Source: Bradyrhizobium liaoningense (GTDB lineage: Bacteria; Pseudomonadota; Alphaproteobacteria; Rhizobiales; Xanthobacteraceae). From it: a stretch of 64,000 nt of DNA. The position numbers and the translations under genes were made by a program. Positions 53,593 to 62,139 of the stretch are shown here, piece by piece. The notes under the pieces were generated by a model that ran no database searches, had not been told where the DNA came from, and saw only the letters and a list, made by a program, of their open reading frames with translations. The stretch lies in the NCBI RefSeq assembly GCF_018130955.1, contig NZ_JAFCJM010000010.1:62001-126000 (forward strand). The letters are read 5' to 3'. Positions within the stretch are counted from its first letter, which is position 1. Every line of letters begins with the position of its first letter.

Positions 53593-54447
53593 TTACTCCG
53601 CGGCCGCCGGCGGCTTGCGCACCGAGGGATGCAGGCCCGAGGGGTCGACGATCATCCCAAATTCCTGAAGATTGTGGGCGTGGCAGAGCTGATGCAGCGC
53701 AAAGGCCTGGTCGATCGCCGCGGGCTGCCCCATCACGTCGACCGAGCGGTTGACGGCCTCCTTGGTCAGCTTCAGCGCGAAGGACGGCTTTGCCGCGATC
53801 TTGCGCGCCAGCGCCAGCACCGAGGACGACAATTCCGCGCGCGGCACGACGTGATTGACCATGCCGAGCTGATGCGCCTCCTGCGCACTCCAGCTGTCAG
53901 CCGTGAACAAGAACTCCTTGGCCTTGCGCGGGCCGAGCTCCCAGGGATGCACGAACCATTCGACGCCGCAGACACCCATGGTGACAACAGGATCGCAGAA
54001 CTGCGCGTCGTCGCTGGCGACGATGAGGTCGCACGCCCAGGCTAGCATCAGCCCGCCCGCGATGCACTTGCCGTGCACCTCGGCGATCATGGGCTTGGCG
54101 AGGTTGCGCCAGCGCCGCGTGATCTGGAGATAGATCTCCTGCTCGCGCGCGAAGCGGCCATGGGCGTTGGGCTCGGCGAACCCGCCCCAATTTCCGATCG
54201 GCGGAAAATCGACGCCGGCGGCATTGCTGGCCCCGGGGCGAAGGTCATGGCCCGCCGAGAAATGCGGCCCGCTGCCCGCCAGGATAATGACCTTGACCAC
54301 ATCGTCCTGCACCGCCGCGTCGAAGGCGGCGTTGAGATCGTATGTCATCTGGAGGTTCTGCGCATTGCGCGCCTCGGGCCGGTTCATCACGACGCGGGTG
54401 ATTGCCGGCTCCGGCCTCTCCACGACGATGGTCTCGAACGAGGTCAT
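53593..54447 (-). CDS. Enoyl-CoA hydratase/isomerase family protein
   Basis: A 284-residue crotonase-fold protein. The N-terminal RVVMNRPEARNAQNLQMTYDL, the oxyanion-hole motif AGSGPHFSAGHDLRPG (about 55-72) and the second hole motif KCIAGGLMLAWACDLIVASDDAQF (about 125-150) are typical. It hydrates or isomerises an enoyl-CoA, following the two dehydrogenases encoded downstream in the same operon. It starts the operon. The C-terminus is slightly extended (HPSVRKPPAAAE). The substrate is unknown. Confidence 0.88.
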   Translation of the reverse strand: MTSFETIVVERPEPAITRVVMNRPEARNAQNLQMTYDLNAAFDAAVQDDVVKVIILAGSGPHFSAGHDLRPGASNAAGVDFPPIGNWGGFAEPNAHGRFAREQEIYLQITRRWRNLAKPMIAEVHGKCIAGGLMLAWACDLIVASDDAQFCDPVVTMGVCGVEWFVHPWELGPRKAKEFLFTADSWSAQEAHQLGMVNHVVPRAELSSSVLALARKIAAKPSFALKLTKEAVNRSVDVMGQPAAIDQAFALHQLCHAHNLQEFGMIVDPSGLHPSVRKPPAAAE

Positions 54448-54556
54448 GATGTTTTCCTCGGCGTTTCCGTGGCGTTCTTATTGTGGCTCCATGTGACTAT
54501 GTCGGCCGGGGATAGGCAAGAGGCTTGCGTCATGCGGCTGCGCAGCTTCTTGCGTT

Positions 54557-54660
54557 CTCGTCATTCCGGGGCGCGAAGCGAACCCAGAATCTCGAGATTC
54601 CGGGTTCGATGCCCCGGGGCCCGCTTGCGCGATCCCCTCGCATCGCCCCGGAATGACGAG
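54557..54660. repeat. CTCGTCATTCCGGGGCG hairpin repeat
   Basis: A 104-bp element with ends CTCGTCATTCCGGGGCG and CGCCCCGGAATGACGAG and an inner palindrome GAATCTCGAGATTC. It lies in the divergent gap between the enoyl-CoA hydratase and LemA genes. Confidence 0.75.
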
Positions 54661-54729
54661 CGAGAAATCTCGACACCCGGCCGGCTCAATCTGGTATCTA
54701 GACCCGGAGATTCCACCGGGAGAAATTTC

Positions 54730-55332
54730 ATGCGCAAGTTCTTGACCGTGCTGGCGGCGCTCGCGTCGCTGAGCCTGACCAATTGCGGCTACAACGCCAT
54801 CCAGAGCCAGGATGAGCAGATCAAGGGCAACTGGTCGGAGGTCGTGAACCAGTACCAGCGCCGCGCCGATCTCGTGCCCAATCTCGTCAATTCGGTGAAG
54901 GGCTTTGCGCAGCAGGAAAAGGACGTGCTGCTCGGCGTCACCAATGCGCGCGCCAAGGTCGGTAGCATCCAGGCGACGCCCGAGATCCTGAACGATCCTG
55001 CCGCGTTCCAGAAGTTCCAGGCCGCCCAGGGCGAGCTCTCCAGCGCGCTGTCGCGGCTCTTGGTCGTCACCGAAAACTATCCGCAGCTCAAATCCGACGC
55101 GCTGTTCAAGGATTTGATGTCGCAGCTCGAGGGCACCGAGAACCGCATCACGGTGGCCCGCAACCGCTACATCAAGTCGGTGCAGGAGTATAACACCACC
55201 GTCCGCTCGTTCCCGAGCAACCTCACCGCGATGATGTTCGGCTACAAGGACAAGCCGAACTTCTCGGTCGAGAACGAGAAGGAGATTTCGACCGCACCGA
55301 AAGTCGATTTCAACCCGGCACCGTCGAAGTAG
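54730..55332 (+). CDS. LemA family protein, lipoprotein-like
   Basis: A 200-residue LemA protein. The N-terminal signal with LTNCGYNAIQ gives a lipobox-like Cys at about 19. The core shows the LemA pattern: EQIKGNWSEVVNQYQRRADLVPNLVNSVKGFAQQE, then TENYPQLKSDALFKDLMSQLEGTENRI and VARNRYIKSVQEYNTTVRSFPSN. LemA proteins are helical, probably membrane-anchored in the periplasm, with unknown function and regular co-occurrence with TPM-domain proteins. ATG 54730 has SD GGGAGAAA. It starts the lemA-TPM-TPM cluster. Confidence 0.92.
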   Translation: MRKFLTVLAALASLSLTNCGYNAIQSQDEQIKGNWSEVVNQYQRRADLVPNLVNSVKGFAQQEKDVLLGVTNARAKVGSIQATPEILNDPAAFQKFQAAQGELSSALSRLLVVTENYPQLKSDALFKDLMSQLEGTENRITVARNRYIKSVQEYNTTVRSFPSNLTAMMFGYKDKPNFSVENEKEISTAPKVDFNPAPSK

Positions 55333-55363
55333 CTGTCGTCCCCGATGCGCGCCACGCCCACCG

Positions 55364-55468
55364 CCGTCATTCCCCGCGCAGGCGGGGAATCCAGTACGCC
55401 GCGGCCTCTCCGTATCACGCCAGCGTCTCTGGAATACTGGATCGCCCGGTCGAGCCGGGCGATGACAG
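55364..55468. repeat. CCGTCATTCCCC...GATGACAG hairpin repeat, overlapping the start of the TPM gene
   Basis: A 105-bp element with ends CCGTCATT and GATGACAG and stems CCCCGCGCAGGCGGGG and GCCCGGTCGAGCCGGGC. It lies between lemA and the TPM gene and contains the ATG (55462) I assign as the TPM start. Confidence 0.75.
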
Positions 55469-56379
55469 CGAGGGTATGGCATGCCCTGTGGCGCATCACG
55501 ATCGTCCTCGCTCTCCTGCTTGGCGGCGCATTCGCGGCGACAGCAGACATCGCCGTGCCGCAGCTTAGTGGCCGCGTGGTCGATCAGACCGGGACGCTGA
55601 GCTCCGGCGACATCGCCTCCTTAAGCGCGAAGCTGCGCGACTTCGAAACGCGCAAGGGCACCCAGATCGCGGTGCTGATCGTCCCGACGACGCAGCCCGA
55701 GACCATCGAGCAGTATTCAATCAAAGTCGCAGATGCCTGGAAGATCGGCCGCAAGAAGGTCGATGACGGCGCGATCCTGGTCGTCGCCAAGGGCGACCGC
55801 CATCTGCGCATCGAGGTCGGCTATGGTCTCGAAGGTGTGCTCACCGACGTGACGTCGCGGCGGATCATCGACGAGAACATCGCGCCAAAATTCAGGAGCG
55901 GCGACTTTGCCGGCGGCATTGTCGCTGGCGTCGACCGGATGATCCGCGTGATCGATGGCGAGCCGCTGCCGGCACCTTCACGCAACGTGAACTTCGATTC
56001 CGATGATTTTGACGCGTTCGGGCCGCTCTTTGCCGTGACAATGTTCGGCTCGCTGGGGATTGGCGGGTTCTTTCGTGCCATCCTGGGGCGGCTGCTCGGA
56101 TCATTGGTCGCCGGCGGGATCATTGCGATCATCGCCTGGTTCTTCGTCGGCTCTGTCACGCTTTCCGTCATTGCAGGCGTCATCGGCTTCGTCATCGGCT
56201 TCGTCGCCGACCTGCTTGGGGCCGCCGGCCCCAGCACGGGATCTTCGCGCCGCGGCTCCTGGTCGAGCGGGTCCTCGTCGGGAGGCTGGAGCAGCGGATC
56301 GTCGAGCAGCAGCAGCAGCGGCGGTTTCAGCGGCGGCGGTGGTAGTTTTGGCGGTGGCGGCGCGTCGGGGAGCTGGTGA
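55462..56379 (+). CDS. TPM-domain membrane protein (YgcG family)
   Basis: A 305-residue protein. A signal or anchor helix (about 9-28, RITIVLALLLGGAFAATA) is followed by the TPM domain (about 35-175; GRVVDQTGTLSSGDIASLSAKL, then TQIAVLIVPTT and VGYGLEGVLTDVTSRRII). A double hydrophobic stretch (about 200-260) follows, then a Gly/Ser-rich tail with GGWSSGSSSSSSSGG repeats. TPM (formerly DUF477) proteins have been linked to photosystem II repair in plants and to unknown roles in bacteria. The start at 55462 lies within a hairpin repeat and has no good SD; an upstream ATG (55345) is less likely. It pairs with lemA upstream and with the next TPM gene (overlap GTGA). Confidence 0.85.
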   Translation: MTARVWHALWRITIVLALLLGGAFAATADIAVPQLSGRVVDQTGTLSSGDIASLSAKLRDFETRKGTQIAVLIVPTTQPETIEQYSIKVADAWKIGRKKVDDGAILVVAKGDRHLRIEVGYGLEGVLTDVTSRRIIDENIAPKFRSGDFAGGIVAGVDRMIRVIDGEPLPAPSRNVNFDSDDFDAFGPLFAVTMFGSLGIGGFFRAILGRLLGSLVAGGIIAIIAWFFVGSVTLSVIAGVIGFVIGFVADLLGAAGPSTGSSRRGSWSSGSSSGGWSSGSSSSSSSGGFSGGGGSFGGGGASGSW

Positions 56380-56882
56380 CGGTCATGAGCATCAAGCGCA
56401 TAGCCAGACATCTGGTGCATCATCAGTGGCGCGCCAAGCAGATATTCACGCCAAAAGTGCTCGACCGGATCGAGCAGGCGACCAAGCAGAGCGAGACCAC
56501 GCATTCCGGCCAGGTCCGCTTCGTGGTGGAAGGCGCGCTCGATGGCAGGCCGTTGTTCCGCAATCAGCCGGCGCGTGAGCGCGCGCTCGATGTCTTCTCG
56601 CATCTGCGGATCTGGGACACCGCGGACAACAACGGCGTCCTGATCTACCTGCTGCTCGCCGACCGCGACGTCGAGATCGTCGCCGACCGCGGCATCGACA
56701 CGAAGGTGGGCACCGAGGGCTGGGAAAAAATCTGCCGCGCGATGGAGGCGGAGTTTCGCTCCGGCCAGTTCGAGCGCGGCGTGCTGGCAGGGATCGAGGC
56801 AGTGTCGCAAGAGCTGGCCAAACACTTCCCGCCGGGCGGCCCGCATACGAACGAGCTGCCGGACAAGCCCGTGGTGATGTAA
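56376..56882 (+). CDS. TPM-domain protein, cytosolic type
   Basis: A 168-residue protein with the TPM fold (VRFVVEGALDGRP, then RALDVFSHLRIWDTADNNGVLIYLLLADRDVEIVADRGI) but no signal or membrane segment. In LemA clusters such a second TPM protein is usual. The GTG start overlaps the previous stop as GTGA; the ATG at 56385 is an alternative. The RxxDVFxxLRxWDTxxNNGVLIYLLLADR segment is the family hallmark. Function is unknown; it is expected to work with LemA and the first TPM protein. Confidence 0.85.
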   Translation: MTVMSIKRIARHLVHHQWRAKQIFTPKVLDRIEQATKQSETTHSGQVRFVVEGALDGRPLFRNQPARERALDVFSHLRIWDTADNNGVLIYLLLADRDVEIVADRGIDTKVGTEGWEKICRAMEAEFRSGQFERGVLAGIEAVSQELAKHFPPGGPHTNELPDKPVVM

Positions 56883-57296
56883 TCTCGCTGTCGTCCTGGC
56901 GAACCAGGCTGTGCAAAAACTCAAGATTCGGAGAGCTCGATAGAACAGGATGCTCCACGCCCCTGCTTTCAAGCTCTTTACTGACTACTTGGTTCTCTCT
57001 TCTGTCGCGCAAGAGAATCAGATTCTACGTCGAAACGAGCGCGCTGAGTTTTTTTACGGCCTGTTTCGCCAGGACGACATTGTGGAACAGGCACATGACG
57101 GCTCCGCCCGGTCATGGCCGATGCCGCAGGGCAGCATCGATCACATCCTGTTTCACACTGCCACGCCGGTTCCACGATCCCGGCTCAATTCGGCCCCGGA
57201 TCAGTTCCTAAAATTTCGGTAAGCGGGTCCGAAGGTAAGGATTTCGCAAGCTATGAAAGTTACCAAAAGGTCAATCCTGACTGGAGTATTTGAGCC
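56883..57296. other. Intergenic region before the coiled-coil membrane protein gene
   Basis: A 414-bp gap with no convincing gene. A 90-codon plus-strand frame (56950-57222) is rejected. No long repeat is present. The last 50 bases (AAAGTTACCAAAAGGTC region) are AT-rich and may carry the promoter of the next gene. Confidence 0.4.
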
Positions 57297-58334
57297 GTGA
57301 GCGAAACAATGTCCGACCGGGACGGCGCAGAAGTCGCCGCCCAGGCTGCATCGCCGGAAGCCGGAATCGACGCCCCGTCGATCGCCCCCGATCATGAGGC
57401 GCCGCCCAAGCCGGACGCGCCGATCGCCGGGGCACCCAAGGTCGAACTGCCGAAGATCGAATCGACCAGGATCGAACCGACCAGGGTCGAGCCGCCGAAG
57501 CTCGAGGCCGAACCCAAGCTTGACGACAAGGTCGAGCCAAAGCTCGGCAAGCTGATCGTGATGCCGCCCGCCGACCGCGCCTGGGAACGCGAGGATTTTG
57601 CTCCGCAGCCGAAGGCCGAGGAGAAGGCCGCAGGCGGCACGCGCCGGCTGTCCGCGATGGCGGCGGTGGTTGCGCTTGCCGCCGTCGTCGGCGCCATCAG
57701 CGGCGCGCTGGCGACCGCCGGCGTCATGCACTTTGCGTCGAACCAGGCGCCGGCCCCGGCCCCGGCTGCCGACACCAGCGCGCTGGAAAACTCGGTTGCG
57801 CGGATCGACGCCGACGTCGTCGCGCTGAAGGCCAATCTCGATCACAGCTCCAAGACGGGTGTGACCCAGTTCAACAAGACCAACGACCGGCTCGACAAGC
57901 TCGAGAAGGCGCAGGCCGAACCGATGGCGAGGCTCGCAAAACTCTCCGACAGCGTCGACAAGCTCCGCGCGGCACAGGCCGCGGCTCCCGCACAGACCGT
58001 CGCCGCCAAGGAGACGACCGGCTCGATCGCGCCGGCGCAGGTCGCCGCCGCCGCACCTGCCCCTGTTCCTGCCCCTGCCGCAGCTTCTGCTCAGGCCGCC
58101 GCAGCCGCGCCGTCGGCCGCTCCGCCAAAAGTCGAAGTCGGCCGGCTGCCGACGGTCGAGGGCTGGCGGTTGCGTGATGTCGCCAATGGCGGCGCTCTGA
58201 TCGAGAGCCGCTCGGGCCTCTATGAAGTCTATGCCGGCGATCCCGTGCCGGGGCTCGGCCGCGTCGATGCGATCCGCCGCCAGGACGGCCGTTGGGTCGT
58301 CGTGACCAGCAAGGGCCTGATCGTCGCGCGCTAA
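57297..58334 (+). CDS. Membrane-anchored protein with Pro-rich linker and coiled coil, conserved hypothetical
   Basis: A 345-residue protein. The cytoplasmic N-terminal 110 residues are acidic and Pro-rich (EAPPKPDAPIAG, KVELPKIESTRIEPTRVEPP). One transmembrane helix follows (about 120-143, MAAVVALAAVVGAISGALATAGVM). A coiled-coil stretch (about 155-215, ALENSVARIDADVVALKANL), a Pro/Ala spacer and a compact C-terminal domain follow (about 285-345, WRLRDVANGGALIESRSGLYEVYAGDPVPGLG). The last domain looks like a periplasmic SH3-like or signal module. GTG at 57297 or ATG at 57309 starts it. The C-terminal domain pattern recurs in rhizobial proteins of unknown role. It ends before a strong terminator at 58356. 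Confidence 0.7.
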   Translation: MSETMSDRDGAEVAAQAASPEAGIDAPSIAPDHEAPPKPDAPIAGAPKVELPKIESTRIEPTRVEPPKLEAEPKLDDKVEPKLGKLIVMPPADRAWEREDFAPQPKAEEKAAGGTRRLSAMAAVVALAAVVGAISGALATAGVMHFASNQAPAPAPAADTSALENSVARIDADVVALKANLDHSSKTGVTQFNKTNDRLDKLEKAQAEPMARLAKLSDSVDKLRAAQAAAPAQTVAAKETTGSIAPAQVAAAAPAPVPAPAAASAQAAAAAPSAAPPKVEVGRLPTVEGWRLRDVANGGALIESRSGLYEVYAGDPVPGLGRVDAIRRQDGRWVVVTSKGLIVAR

Positions 58335-58355
58335 CTCGCAGCCGATCCACATTTC

Positions 58356-58393
58356 AAAGGGCGCTTCACCGCGATGTGAAGCGCCCTTTTTGC
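58356..58393 (+). terminator. Strong rho-independent terminator
   Basis: A 14-bp perfect stem, AAAGGGCGCTTCAC (58356-58369) with GTGAAGCGCCCTTT (58376-58389), a 6-base loop and a T-run, 22 bases after the preceding stop. It is the clearest terminator in the window. Confidence 0.9.
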
Positions 58394-58428
58394 TTGAATA
58401 GCGGTGTCGTCGCGGTGTTAGTGAAGGC

Positions 58429-59973
58429 ATGAGCCTCGGCCGCGTCTTCCGAATCCTCGTCGCCTTCGTCGCGCTATGCAGCGGCGCGCCGTCGCCTGCG
58501 GCAGCAGAAGACCCGGCGCTGGAGCGCGGCACGGCGATCACCGATCCCGATCTGCTGCGCAGGCTCGAGCAGGACGATGTGCTTTCGATCTCGCGGCTGT
58601 TGTGGCGCGAGCGCAATGCGAATTTCCCGCTGACGACGGACATGCTGTTCTCCTGGCTCAAGCAGCTTGCGCAAATCCGTCCCGCCATCGACGCTGAGTT
58701 CGAACGTTACATCGCGCGACACAAGGCAAGCTTTCCGAACGAGACCATCGGCGTCGGCGAGGGCTTTGACGTTCAACTGTTCGACCGCGCAGCGCTCAAA
58801 TCCAACCAGACGCGTTTCGTGCTGGCCGGCATCGTCAACCGCATGGACCGCGCCTATGTGTCGGAAGAGTCGTGTGGCGAGATCCGCCTGATCTACCGCC
58901 TCACGCGTTTTGAAGCGAAGCCGGAGGGCGGCAAGGCGGCCACGCGCCTGCCGATGACGCTCAATCTCGTGCTGAAGGCGCGGGACCCGCGACAGGAGGG
59001 GCGCGAACTCAAGGACATCACTTGTGCGGAGATCGCGCGGCGCTGGCTCGCCAACGACAAGTGGCAGAAACTGGTCGATGCCCTGCCGTTTCCCGACGAT
59101 GCGCTGCTCGATCGCATTGAGACCAACACCCAGATCGCGGTCGCTCCGAAATCGGCGCTGCATGATTTCCGCACCGACTATCTCCTGAAAGTGTTCAGGT
59201 ACAATTCGGACACCAAGTTGTTCGAGGAGGCCCCGCTCGAAAACCAGATCGACCGTGATCGGATGCTAGCGGACGAGAGCCTGCGGCGCGACTTCAAGGC
59301 ATGGCTGCTCGTATCAGAGCATTTGCGCGACTTCGATCGCGGCATGGTGCTGATCCCGGAAAAATTCCTCGCGAAAGCCGCCGTCGTGCCGACGCCGGCC
59401 GGCCTCGATCCCTCCAGCCTGCAACCCGAATTCGGATTGATGCAGGGGGAGGGCGAGCGCGATCCCGCATTCAGCGAGAGCGACGTCGTCGGTGCGCTCA
59501 AGACGGCCTCGGAGCGCGGGGTCACCTTGCAAAACATCCGCTCGGTCGCGGGCTTCCAGCGCCGGCTCAACGACATCACCTGCGCCGGCTGCCACCAGAC
59601 CCGCGGCATCGGCGGCTTCCATTTCCCGGGCGTCGACTGGACGGTGGACAAGCCGTCCAATTCCACCATCGTGCCGGCCTCGCCGCATTTCTTCGGCGAC
59701 CAGGTTCGCCGCCGCGACATCCTCACCGCTTTCCGTGACGGCAAACGGCCCGACTTCTCGCGCGGATTCGCCAGCCGGCCGCAGGTGCGCGGCAGCACGG
59801 AGCTTGCGGGGACCGAGTATGAGGACGGCTGGGGCGCCCATTGTTATTTGCAAGGCGCGGGATCGGCCGCCGCCGACAAGAGTTTTACGTCATGGACCTG
59901 TGCCAAGAATCTCGCTTGTCAGGCGGCGGGCGGTTCGACCCGCATCGGAATGTGTTTTGTGAAGGCGCGGTAG
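58429..59973 (+). CDS. Exported protein with one CxxCH haem-c-type motif, conserved hypothetical
   Basis: A 514-residue protein. The signal peptide (about 1-27, VFRILVAFVALCSGAPSPAAA) directs it to the periplasm. Most of the body has no recognised domain. A single CAGCH at about 385-389 (ITCAGCHQTRGIGGFHFPG) matches the covalent haem c motif. Other Cys occur near 150, 200 and in the C-terminal WTCAKNLACQ. The size and GIGGFHFPG context differ from classic cytochromes c, so it could be a haem protein or only a metal site. The ATG at 58429 starts at the signal. It ends abutting the GST gene on the other strand with stop codons touching (TAG then TCA). Confidence 0.7.
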   Translation: MSLGRVFRILVAFVALCSGAPSPAAAEDPALERGTAITDPDLLRRLEQDDVLSISRLLWRERNANFPLTTDMLFSWLKQLAQIRPAIDAEFERYIARHKASFPNETIGVGEGFDVQLFDRAALKSNQTRFVLAGIVNRMDRAYVSEESCGEIRLIYRLTRFEAKPEGGKAATRLPMTLNLVLKARDPRQEGRELKDITCAEIARRWLANDKWQKLVDALPFPDDALLDRIETNTQIAVAPKSALHDFRTDYLLKVFRYNSDTKLFEEAPLENQIDRDRMLADESLRRDFKAWLLVSEHLRDFDRGMVLIPEKFLAKAAVVPTPAGLDPSSLQPEFGLMQGEGERDPAFSESDVVGALKTASERGVTLQNIRSVAGFQRRLNDITCAGCHQTRGIGGFHFPGVDWTVDKPSNSTIVPASPHFFGDQVRRRDILTAFRDGKRPDFSRGFASRPQVRGSTELAGTEYEDGWGAHCYLQGAGSAAADKSFTSWTCAKNLACQAAGGSTRIGMCFVKAR

Positions 59974-60621
59974 TCACGTCGAATAATGCGTCATGCGCTT
60001 GCCGGGCAGGAGATCGTAGACGGCGCGCCAGCCGGGGAGCTCCGCCATGCGGCCGAGCCAGGCATGAATCGCGGGATGGCTTTGCGCAAAGTCGTAGCCG
60101 TGCTCGTCGCTCGGATAATGCAGATAGGCCATCATCGAGATGTCCGCGATCGTCGGCTTCGCGCCGATCGCAAACGCGTTGTGCTGAAGGTGCTGCTCCA
60201 AAATGCCGAGGAAGTCGTCGAGCCGGCGCCGAAAATGTCTTAGCACCTGCGGGTCGCCGTTCGCCGTGAACGTCCGCATGAAGCGATAGGTCGCCATGTA
60301 GCCGGTGAGCTTGTGGTTGTCCCAGAACAGCCAGCGCAACAGCTCGAATTTTTCGTCCGCCGTCTCGCCGCCGAAGCGGCCATATGCTTCTGCAAGCCCC
60401 AGCAGGATCGGCGCGGTCTGCGTCTTCCTGACGCCATCGACCTCCAGCACCGGGATCTCGCCCATCTCGTTGACGCTTCTGCGCCACTCAGCCGTGCGGG
60501 TGACGCCGCCGGCAAAATCGGTCCACACGCCCTCAAACCGCTCGCCGCACAGCGTGAGCATCAGCGCGAGCTTGTAGCTGTTGCCGGATTCCGGGAAGTA
60601 GTGCAGGCGATAAGCGGGCAT
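59974..60621 (-). CDS. Glutathione S-transferase family protein
   Basis: A 215-residue GST. The N-terminal thioredoxin-like domain (about 1-80) has YRLHYFPESGNSYKLALMLTL and the EIPVLEVDG cis-Pro strand. The C-terminal helical domain follows (about 90-210, FDFAQSHPAIHAWLGRM-like end). It conjugates glutathione to an electrophile or acts as a peroxidase or binding protein; the class cannot be told by eye. The conserved Ser or Tyr that activates GSH is likely the Ser in PESGNSYK. It converges with the CxxCH gene with touching stops. Confidence 0.87.
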   Translation of the reverse strand: MPAYRLHYFPESGNSYKLALMLTLCGERFEGVWTDFAGGVTRTAEWRRSVNEMGEIPVLEVDGVRKTQTAPILLGLAEAYGRFGGETADEKFELLRWLFWDNHKLTGYMATYRFMRTFTANGDPQVLRHFRRRLDDFLGILEQHLQHNAFAIGAKPTIADISMMAYLHYPSDEHGYDFAQSHPAIHAWLGRMAELPGWRAVYDLLPGKRMTHYST

Positions 60622-60671
60622 GGGACCTCGCGGTGAACGTGTTGCAGCAAGCTGCGCGCAATCCTCTCAGT

Positions 60672-60757
60672 CGTCATGCCCGGGCTTGACCCGGGCATCC
60701 ACGTCTGTCCTCAAGCGCGGAGGCACGTGGATGGCCGGGTCAAGCCCGGCCATGACG
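60672..60757. repeat. CGTCATGCCCGGGCTTGACCCGGGCATCC hairpin repeat
   Basis: An 86-bp element with arms CGTCATGCCCGGGCTTGACC and GGTCAAGCCCGGCCATGACG. It shares sequence with the element at 48544-48672. It lies between the GST and CoA-transferase genes, both on the minus strand. Confidence 0.75.
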
Positions 60758-60794
60758 TTGGGGCTAGCGTCAGCCCCTCCGCAATCACCAGCCC

Positions 60795-62000
60795 CTACGC
60801 CACCGCCCCCGCCGCCCGCAGCTTCCTGATCGTCGCCTCGTCGTAGCCCGCCTGACGCAAGATCTCGTCGCTGTGCTCGCCGACCGCCGGCGGCTTGCGC
60901 GGCTGCACCTTTTTGGCGCCGTCGATCCAGATCGGGCTGTTGACCGTAAGCATGGTGTCGTTCTCGAACGGCACCAGCACCTCATTGTCGAGCATCTGCT
61001 TGTCGGTCGGCAGATCGTCGAGGATGCCGACGACGCCGAACACCAGCCCGTTGCCGTCGAGGATCTTTCGCCATTCGGCGAGGTCCTTGGTGGCGAAAGT
61101 TTCGTCGAGAATCTTGATCAGCTCGACCGAGCGCGCGTGGCGGTCGGCCTTGGTCGCGAAGCGGGGATCGTCGATCAAATCCTCACGCCCGAGGCAGCGG
61201 GCGAGCGTCGGCCATTGCCGCTCCTCGTTGAGCAGCGACAGGATCAGCCAGCGCTCGTCCTTGCACTGATAATGGTTGGCGACCGCATTGAGCGCACGCT
61301 CGCGCGGCCGCCGCTCGCCAAACTTTGCGCCGCAGAGCTTTGCCTGCGCCAGCACACTCGCGGCCCACACGCCGTTCGCCATCAGGTTGGAGGCGACGTG
61401 CGAGCCCTTGCCGGTCTTCTCGCGCTGATAGAGCGCGGTGACGATGGCGCCGTAGAACGCCATCGCGCAGGGATGATCGCCCATGCCGGCGACCGAGCGG
61501 GCCGGCGTGGTGTGGATGTCGGCGCGCACGAGGTCCATCAGGCCGGAGCGCGCCCAATAGGCGTTGCTGTCGAAGCCGGGCTTGTTGGCCTCCTCGCCCT
61601 TCTCGCCATAGCCGGTGAAGGAGGCGTAGATCAGCCGCTCGTTGAGATGGGCGAGATGCTCGTGGGTGATGCCGAGCTTGATGCGCACCTGCGGCGGCAT
61701 GTTGGTGATGAAGACGTCGGTCTCCTCCACCAGCTTGTAGAGCACGGCCTGTGCCTCGGGCTTGGTGAGGTCGAGTGCGAGGCTCTTCTTGTTGCGGGCT
61801 TCGAGCAGCCAGGCAAAGTTGTGCTCGCTCGCGGGATAGCCGGGCAGGTTGGGCAGGTTGCGGTAGGGATCGCCCGTGCCCGGCGGCTCGATCTTGATGA
61901 CGTCGGCACCGAAATCCGACAGCACGGTCGCGGCAGCAGGGGCGGCGATGAAGCTCGCGCAGTCCAGAACCTTGAGCCCTGCAAAAATGCCCTTCTCCAT
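60795..62000 (-). CDS. CaiB/BaiF family CoA transferase (class III)
   Basis: A 401-residue class III CoA transferase. The N-terminal GIFAGLKVLDCASFIAAPAAATVLSDFGADVIKIE is the family hallmark. LFRNKKSLALDL appears in the form EARNKKSLALDLTKPEAQ, and NAYWARSGLMDLVRA includes the region of the catalytic Asp. It moves CoA between organic acids; formyl-, carnitine- or succinyl-type substrates cannot be told apart. ATG 62000 has a distant SD (GGGAG) and gives the expected N-terminus; the frame to 62231 is the putA 3' region. It lies downstream of putA on the same strand, but a hairpin element (62140-62185) separates them. Confidence 0.9.
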   Translation of the reverse strand: MEKGIFAGLKVLDCASFIAAPAAATVLSDFGADVIKIEPPGTGDPYRNLPNLPGYPASEHNFAWLLEARNKKSLALDLTKPEAQAVLYKLVEETDVFITNMPPQVRIKLGITHEHLAHLNERLIYASFTGYGEKGEEANKPGFDSNAYWARSGLMDLVRADIHTTPARSVAGMGDHPCAMAFYGAIVTALYQREKTGKGSHVASNLMANGVWAASVLAQAKLCGAKFGERRPRERALNAVANHYQCKDERWLILSLLNEERQWPTLARCLGREDLIDDPRFATKADRHARSVELIKILDETFATKDLAEWRKILDGNGLVFGVVGILDDLPTDKQMLDNEVLVPFENDTMLTVNSPIWIDGAKKVQPRKPPAVGEHSDEILRQAGYDEATIRKLRAAGAVA

Positions 62001-62139
62001 CGCGGCGACGCTCCCTCGCTCTTGTCGTATCCCGCGCGCTGGAATTCGCGCAGCGGATGCCGTTCGATCATTGACCGATGTTTTGGCGGGATGCAACGGC
62101 GCTAGGCGCAGGGCGCCCGCTGCGATGGAGATATCAGTT

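Noticed and set aside
56950..57222. 90-codon plus-strand frame in the gap after the TPM genes
   Set aside because: No SD, irregular composition, no family resemblance; third-position GC is lower than in the real neighbours.
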